The notes below the pieces were generated by a model. That model was not told where the DNA came from. It ran no database searches and saw only the letters and a list, made by a program, of their open reading frames with translations. From Actinomadura latina NBRC 106108 (lineage in GTDB: Bacteria; Actinomycetota; Actinomycetes; Streptosporangiales; Streptosporangiaceae), in the NCBI RefSeq assembly GCF_001552195.1, contig NZ_BCQS01000012.1:62001-126000 (forward strand): a stretch of 64,000 nucleotides of DNA, given 5' to 3'. Position 1 is the first letter of the stretch; each line of letters begins with the position of its first letter. Made by a program: the position numbers and the translations under genes. Of the stretch, positions 59,779 to 64,000 are shown piece after piece.

Positions 59779-60359
59779 ACGTGCTCTCCGTTCGGGATCC
59801 GTGCGGCGGCGGGCAGGGCGGGCGCGTCCGTGCGTGCCAGCGCGCGGGCGAACCGGCGCCGGGCGCGGTGCAGGCGGATCCGCACCGCGTTGCGGGAGCA
59901 GCCGAGGACGGCCGCGATCTCGCCGTGGTCCAGCCCCTCCCAGCCGACCAGCGACAGCAGTTCGCGGTCGCCGTCCGGCAGGGTGCGGAACGCGGCGGCG
60001 ACGTCCGCCAGGTCGGCCGGGTCGTGGCCGGCCACCGCGGCGCGGAGCCGGGACCCGAGATCGGCGGCCAGCGCCGACCGGCGGCGTTCCCCGCGGTGGT
60101 GGTTGGCGAGCACCCGGCGCGCCACCCCGTACAGCCACAGCCGCGCCTGCGCGCCCGGCGGGACGTCGTCGAGCCGCCGCCACGCCGTCAGGAACGTCTC
60201 GGCGAGGACGTCCGCCGCGTCCTGCGGGTCGGTGGTCCGGCGCAGCGCGTATCCGAGGATCTGCGCGCGGTTCGCCGCGTAGACCTCCTCGAAACGGCGC
60301 CGCCGGTCATCGGGCGGATGGGGCTCCTCCACAGTGGACGGCAAGCCATCTCCTCTCAT
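59775..60359 (-). CDS. ECF-type RNA polymerase sigma factor
   Basis: This 194-residue sigma-70-family ECF protein has region 2 (RFEEVYAANRAQILGYALRRTTDPQDAADVLAETFLTAWRRL) and region 4 (LPDGDRELLSLVGWEGLDHGEIAAVLGCSRNAVRIRLHRARR). It directs transcription of a stress or envelope regulon. ATG 60359 is the longest start; a TTG at 60344 has AGAGGAG five bases upstream and may be the true one. It is coupled to the membrane protein downstream and is divergent from the WD40 NTPase gene. Confidence 0.88.
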   Translation of the reverse strand: MRGDGLPSTVEEPHPPDDRRRRFEEVYAANRAQILGYALRRTTDPQDAADVLAETFLTAWRRLDDVPPGAQARLWLYGVARRVLANHHRGERRRSALAADLGSRLRAAVAGHDPADLADVAAAFRTLPDGDRELLSLVGWEGLDHGEIAAVLGCSRNAVRIRLHRARRRFARALARTDAPALPAAARIPNGEHV

Positions 60360-60531
60360 CGCACGCCATTGGCGCGGCGAACTGGCCTAACACATCTCCA
60401 CATGTCCGGAAGGGGCTCAGCATTTCGTCCGGTCGGGGGTCGAAAGGAGTTGTGGCCGATGCGCCCATTGGGGGCATCGGGGGCCGCCCGTAGCATGGGC
60501 TGGGTTTGCGGTCTCGTTCGGAGGATGGTGC

Positions 60532-63500
60532 ATGCGTCGTCGGCAGGGCCCTGTCTTCCCCGGTTATCTGATGATCCTGCTGGTGGCGCTGCTCGGGCTG
60601 GCATTGCAGGTTTCGCCGCAAACCACTCATGTCGTCCAAAAGTGGGCACTTCCCGTCATCATCCTGTGCATGCTGCTGATTCCCCTCGTCCTCGCGTGGG
60701 AGAAGGGGCAGGAGCGGCGGACCATGGCCCGGCCGGTGTGGGAGGCCGACCGGTCGCCGTACCCGGGCTTGGACGCCTTCACGGAAGAGGACGACGGGGT
60801 CTTCTTCGGACGCGACGCCGAGATCCAGGAGCTGATCGAGCGGCTGCGGCCGGGCAGTGAGCCGCGGTCGATCGCGGTGACCGGGCCGTCCGGGGTCGGG
60901 AAGTCGTCGCTGCTGTACGCCGGGCTGCTGCCGCGCATCCACCAGCAGCGGCGGTGGGTCGTGCTGCCGCCGCTGACCCCGGAGGGCGACCCGTTCCGCT
61001 GCCTGGCCCAGCGCCTCGCCGACGCCCAGGGCGAGCGGGACGCCGAGGAGATCGCGGCGGGGCTGCGGGACGATCCCGCCGAGCTGGGGAGGCGCATCGA
61101 CGCGCTCCGGCGGGGACGGCGGAACCGGTCGGTCCTGATCGTCGTCGACCAGGCCGAGGAACTGCTCACGCTCACGCCGGGCGATGACCGCGACGCCTTC
61201 CTGGGCATGCTCCGCGACGCCCTGGACGGCGACTCGAAGCTGTGGGCCGTGTTCGTGTTCCGCGCCGAGTTCCTCACCGCCTTCCTGAGCGGCGGGTTCG
61301 CCGGCATGTTCCGGCACCCGTTCACGGTCACGGCGCTCGACCGGGCGGCGCTGCGCACCGTGATCCGGGAACCGGCGGAGCGGGCGGGCGTCGCGTTCGA
61401 GCCGCCGGAACTGGTCGCCCAGATGGCGGACGACACCGGGGACGGGACGGCGCTGCCGCTGCTCGCCTACCTGCTGCACGAGCTGTACCTGCACGTCGGG
61501 CGCAACGGCACCATCACCGCCGAGGACTACCGGCGGACCGGCGGCGTCGACGGCGCCCTCACCCGCCGCGCCGACCGGGTGATGCGGGAGCTGGAGGCCC
61601 TGGAACCGGCGCCGCCCGTCCTGCCGGTCCTGCTGAAGTTCGTCAAGTTCACCGACGGCCGGCCGACGCGCCGGCGGGTCCCCGCGAGCGAGCTGGACGA
61701 CGCCGCCCGCCGCGTCGTGGACGCGTTCGTGCGGGAACGGCTCTGCACCAGCGGCCAAGACGGCGAAGAGGCGGTGTTCGACGTCTCGCACGAGGCGCTG
61801 TTCTCCGCGTGGGCGCCGCTGCGGCAGACGATCGCGTTGCACGCCGAGACGCTGCGCCGCCTCGCCGACCTGGAGCAGTGGGCCGCCGAATGGGACCGCT
61901 ACGGCCGCCAGGAGGCGTACCTGCTGCGCGGCGAGCGGCTCGCCGCCGCCCGCAAGTGGATCACCGAGGCGGACGGGCTCGCCGCCGCCGAACCGCTGGC
62001 CGTCGAGTTCGTGGAGATCTCCCACCGCTCGGACGGCGCCGCGATGCGGCGGCTCGCCGACTCGATCGCCCGGCAGGCGCTCACCGGCTTCCGCACCGAC
62101 CCGGAGCACAGCCTGCTGCTCGCGCTGGCCGCGCACGAGGAGTGCGCGCCCACGCCGCTGGCCCGCCGGGCGCTGTCGGCGGCGCTCGCGGTGTCCCGGG
62201 TCCGCGGCGTCCTGCGCGGCCACGACGACCGGATCTGGTCGGTGGCCTGGTCGCCGGACGGCGCGCTGGTCGCGACGGCGTCGTCGGACCGGACGGTCCG
62301 CATCTGGGACGCGGACGGCACCGAGGCCGCCGTGCTGCGCGGGCACGAGGGCCCGGTCGTCGCGGTCGCCTGGTCGCCGGACGGGCTGCGGCTCGCCACG
62401 GCGTCCAACGACCTGACCGTCCGCGTCTGGGACGCGGCCGCCCGCACCCGGGTCGCGGTGCTGCGCGGCCACGCCGACATGGTGTGGGGGGTGGCGTGGT
62501 CGCCGGACGGCGCCCGGCTCGCCTCCGCGTCCCGGGACGGCGACGTCAGGATCTGGGACCCGGCGGGCGGCTCGGCCACGGCCACGCTGAGCGGCCACGG
62601 GGGATGGGTCCGCGACGTGGCCTGGTCGCCCGACGGCACCCGCCTGGCCAGCGCGTCCGATGACCGCACGGTCCGGGTCTGGGACGCCGCGGCGGGCGAG
62701 ACGGTCGCCGTGCTGGAAGGCCACGACGACACCGTCCGCACGGCCGCCTGGTCGCCGGACGGGACCCGCCTGGCCACCGGCTCCTACGACCGGACGGCGC
62801 GCGTGTGGGACGTGGCGACCGGCGGGTCCGCGGCGGTGCTGACCGGGCACGCCGACATCGTGTGGGCCGTCGCGTGGTCGCCGGACGGCGCCCGCCTCGC
62901 CACCGCGTCCCATGACCGGACGATCCGGCTGTGGTCGGCCGCGGAGGGCACCGAGCTCGCCGTGTTCCGCGGGCACGGCGAGGCGCTGCGCGCGGTGGCC
63001 TGGTCGCCGGACGGGGCCCGCCTGGCCAGCGCCTCCAACGACCGGACCGTCCGGTTCTGGGACGCCGAGCGCGCCGCCGAGGTCGCGGTGCTGCGCGGGC
63101 ACGAGCGCGCGGTGTCGGCGATCGGCTGGTCGGCGGGCGGCATCGCCTCCGCCTCGCACGACGGCACCGTCCGGATCTGGGCCGGCGGCACCTCGCGCGT
63201 CCTGCGCGGGCACACCGACGAGATCTGGGACGTGGCGTGGTCGTCCGACGGCGCCCGCCTCGCGACGGCCTCCCGCGACCGCACCGTGCGCGTCTGGGCG
63301 GCGGACGGCGCGCTGGAGAGCGTGCTCACCGGGCACGGCGACTGGGTGCGGGCGGTGGCGTGGTCGCCGGACGGAACCCGGCTGGCCAGCGCGTCCGATG
63401 ACCGCACCGTCCGGGTGCAGGGGCCGGACGGCTCCGCGCCCCTCGTGCTGCGCGGGCACGAGGACACCGTCCGCGCCGTCTCCTGGTCGCCGGACGGAAC

Positions 63501-64000
63501 CCGGCTGGCCTCCGGGTCGCAGGACGGGGCGGTCCTCGTCTGGGAGCCGCGGACGGGCCTGCGGCTCACGGCGCTGACCGTGCCGCAGGGCGCCGTCAGG
63601 GCCGTCGCCTGGTCGCCGGACGGCGCGCACATCGCCGCCCTCTCCGGCGACCGCGCGGTGCGGGTGTGGAACGCCGCGGAGGGGACGGAGGTGTCCGTGC
63701 TGTCCGGGCACGACGGCTGGCTGTGGTCGGTGGCGTGGTCACCGGACGGCCGGGTGCTGGCGACCGCGTCCGGTGACCGGACCGTCCGCCTGTGGGACGC
63801 GCTGACCGGCGGGGAGCTGTCGGTCGCGGCCGTCCACGACGACGAGATCTGGGACGTGGCCTGGTCGCCGGACGGCACCCGCCTGGCGACCGCCTCCGGC
63901 GACCGCACGGTCCGGGTCTGGGAGGCCGTCACCGACGGCGCCGCCCTGGTCGAGCGCGCCCGCACCCGCGTCTTCCGCCGCCTGACCCCGGACGAGCGCC
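60532..64000 (+). CDS. Membrane-anchored STAND-type NTPase with WD40 repeats (3' end missing)
   Basis: This 1156-codon part of a larger protein begins with a Lys/Arg-poor start, two hydrophobic helices (residues about 11-28 and 39-55), then an nSTAND1-like NTPase. Its motifs are [21 protein letters not shown], Walker [10 protein letters not shown] (118-126) and Walker [13 protein letters not shown] (201-212). A helical domain and winged-helix-like part follow, then 14 WD40 repeats from about residue 560 to 1140, enough for two seven-bladed propellers. GGAGG is seven bases before the ATG. STAND proteins are signalling switches in which the propeller senses and the NTPase domain oligomerises. 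The frame is still open at base 64000. Confidence 0.92.
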   Translation, partial: MRRRQGPVFPGYLMILLVALLGLALQVSPQTTHVVQKWALPVIILCMLLIPLVLAWEKGQERRTMARPVWEADRSPYPGLDAFTEEDDGVFFGRDAEIQELIERLRPGSEPRSIAVTGPSGVGKSSLLYAGLLPRIHQQRRWVVLPPLTPEGDPFRCLAQRLADAQGERDAEEIAAGLRDDPAELGRRIDALRRGRRNRSVLIVVDQAEELLTLTPGDDRDAFLGMLRDALDGDSKLWAVFVFRAEFLTAFLSGGFAGMFRHPFTVTALDRAALRTVIREPAERAGVAFEPPELVAQMADDTGDGTALPLLAYLLHELYLHVGRNGTITAEDYRRTGGVDGALTRRADRVMRELEALEPAPPVLPVLLKFVKFTDGRPTRRRVPASELDDAARRVVDAFVRERLCTSGQDGEEAVFDVSHEALFSAWAPLRQTIALHAETLRRLADLEQWAAEWDRYGRQEAYLLRGERLAAARKWITEADGLAAAEPLAVEFVEISHRSDGAAMRRLADSIARQALTGFRTDPEHSLLLALAAHEECAPTPLARRALSAALAVSRVRGVLRGHDDRIWSVAWSPDGALVATASSDRTVRIWDADGTEAAVLRGHEGPVVAVAWSPDGLRLATASNDLTVRVWDAAARTRVAVLRGHADMVWGVAWSPDGARLASASRDGDVRIWDPAGGSATATLSGHGGWVRDVAWSPDGTRLASASDDRTVRVWDAAAGETVAVLEGHDDTVRTAAWSPDGTRLATGSYDRTARVWDVATGGSAAVLTGHADIVWAVAWSPDGARLATASHDRTIRLWSAAEGTELAVFRGHGEALRAVAWSPDGARLASASNDRTVRFWDAERAAEVAVLRGHERAVSAIGWSAGGIASASHDGTVRIWAGGTSRVLRGHTDEIWDVAWSSDGARLATASRDRTVRVWAADGALESVLTGHGDWVRAVAWSPDGTRLASASDDRTVRVQGPDGSAPLVLRGHEDTVRAVSWSPDGTRLASGSQDGAVLVWEPRTGLRLTALTVPQGAVRAVAWSPDGAHIAALSGDRAVRVWNAAEGTEVSVLSGHDGWLWSVAWSPDGRVLATASGDRTVRLWDALTGGELSVAAVHDDEIWDVAWSPDGTRLATASGDRTVRVWEAVTDGAALVERARTRVFRRLTPDER
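62206..63930 (+). repeat. Fourteen WD40 repeat units of about 126 bp
   Basis: The coding repeats have the consensus pattern [32 protein letters not shown]. Most are 42 codons. One unit (about 63115-63200) is short and reads [15 protein letters not shown]. High nucleotide identity between copies (TGGTCGCCGGACGG recurs in most) suggests recent duplication and gene conversion. Confidence 0.88.

Noticed and set aside
60307-63711. A 1134-codon open frame on the minus strand opposite the WD40 NTPase gene
   Set aside because: It is antisense to an obvious protein with repeated WD40 motifs; its low-complexity Arg/Gly/Pro composition is the mirror image of high-GC codons.
1-64000. Prophage, CRISPR array, rRNA or tRNA genes
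   Set aside because: I read the spacers on both strands and saw no clover-leaf tRNA, no regular spacer array, no phage structural genes and no integrase.

Overview
This 64 kb window is a contiguous chromosomal stretch from a very GC-rich actinobacterium. Almost every third codon position is G or C, GTG and TTG starts are common, and the gene families are typical of filamentous actinomycetes: an Mce/YrbE operon, a conservon-type kinase/DUF742/GTPase unit, a WS/DGAT acyltransferase, DUF2637, a PucR regulator and many TetR regulators. The gene mix looks most like a Thermomonosporaceae/Actinomadura-type genome. That placement is inference from family content, since there is no 16S rRNA gene here. 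I saw no rRNA, tRNA or CRISPR array.

Left part (1-13.8 kb): the 3' end of a membrane-protein gene, an ATP-dependent DNA ligase (LigB type), a secreted or anchored hypothetical protein, and a tiny two-ORF transcription unit (3.43-3.64 kb) ending in a strong hairpin. Next comes a leftward three-gene oxidative cassette (R2-like diiron protein, SDR, AurF-like diiron oxygenase) divergent from a TetR gene across two tandem perfect palindromes. A second TetR gene lies divergent from a Baeyer-Villiger-type flavin monooxygenase, again across a palindromic operator. Two more TetR genes, a Pro/Thr-rich anchored protein, a transglycosylase-like wall enzyme and a MarR regulator follow.

Mce block (14.0-23.4 kb): a possible 13-codon leader ORF, yrbEA, yrbEB, mceA to mceF and one Mce-associated membrane protein form one tightly coupled operon. 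Most junctions are TGATG, ATGA or GTGA overlaps. The operon probably encodes a lipid/sterol importer but carries no ATPase gene.

Middle (23.5-36 kb): a stand-alone ribosomal protein S4 gene preceded by two DtxR/IdeR-like iron boxes, a Cys/Met-metabolism PLP enzyme, an AAA ATPase, a PlsC-type acyltransferase, uracil-DNA glycosylase, a WS/DGAT enzyme, a thioredoxin-reductase-like flavoprotein divergent from an XRE-cupin regulator with an apparently leaderless promoter, an MFS transporter and a dimethylargininase-like enzyme.

Accessory patch (36-47.5 kb): an excisionase-type antitoxin next to a truncated PIN toxin that is fused to the remnant of a GDYXXLXY membrane protein, then PucR with a DadA-like dehydrogenase, a DUF2637 protein, hemerythrin, dihydrolipoamide dehydrogenase, a LapA-like membrane protein, a ProP-like MFS transporter, a frameshifted small ORF and an orphan polyamine-type binding lipoprotein.

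Right part (47.6-64 kb): a conservon-like unit lacking its roadblock gene, galT, a propeller protein and a HAD-like protein, then a LacI-controlled three-gene sugar-catabolic operon with an 18-bp perfect palindrome. It ends with an unannotated 40-codon ORF, a NADAR remnant, an ECF sigma factor with its membrane partner, and the first 1156 codons of a membrane-anchored STAND-type NTPase with 14 WD40 repeats, cut by the window end.
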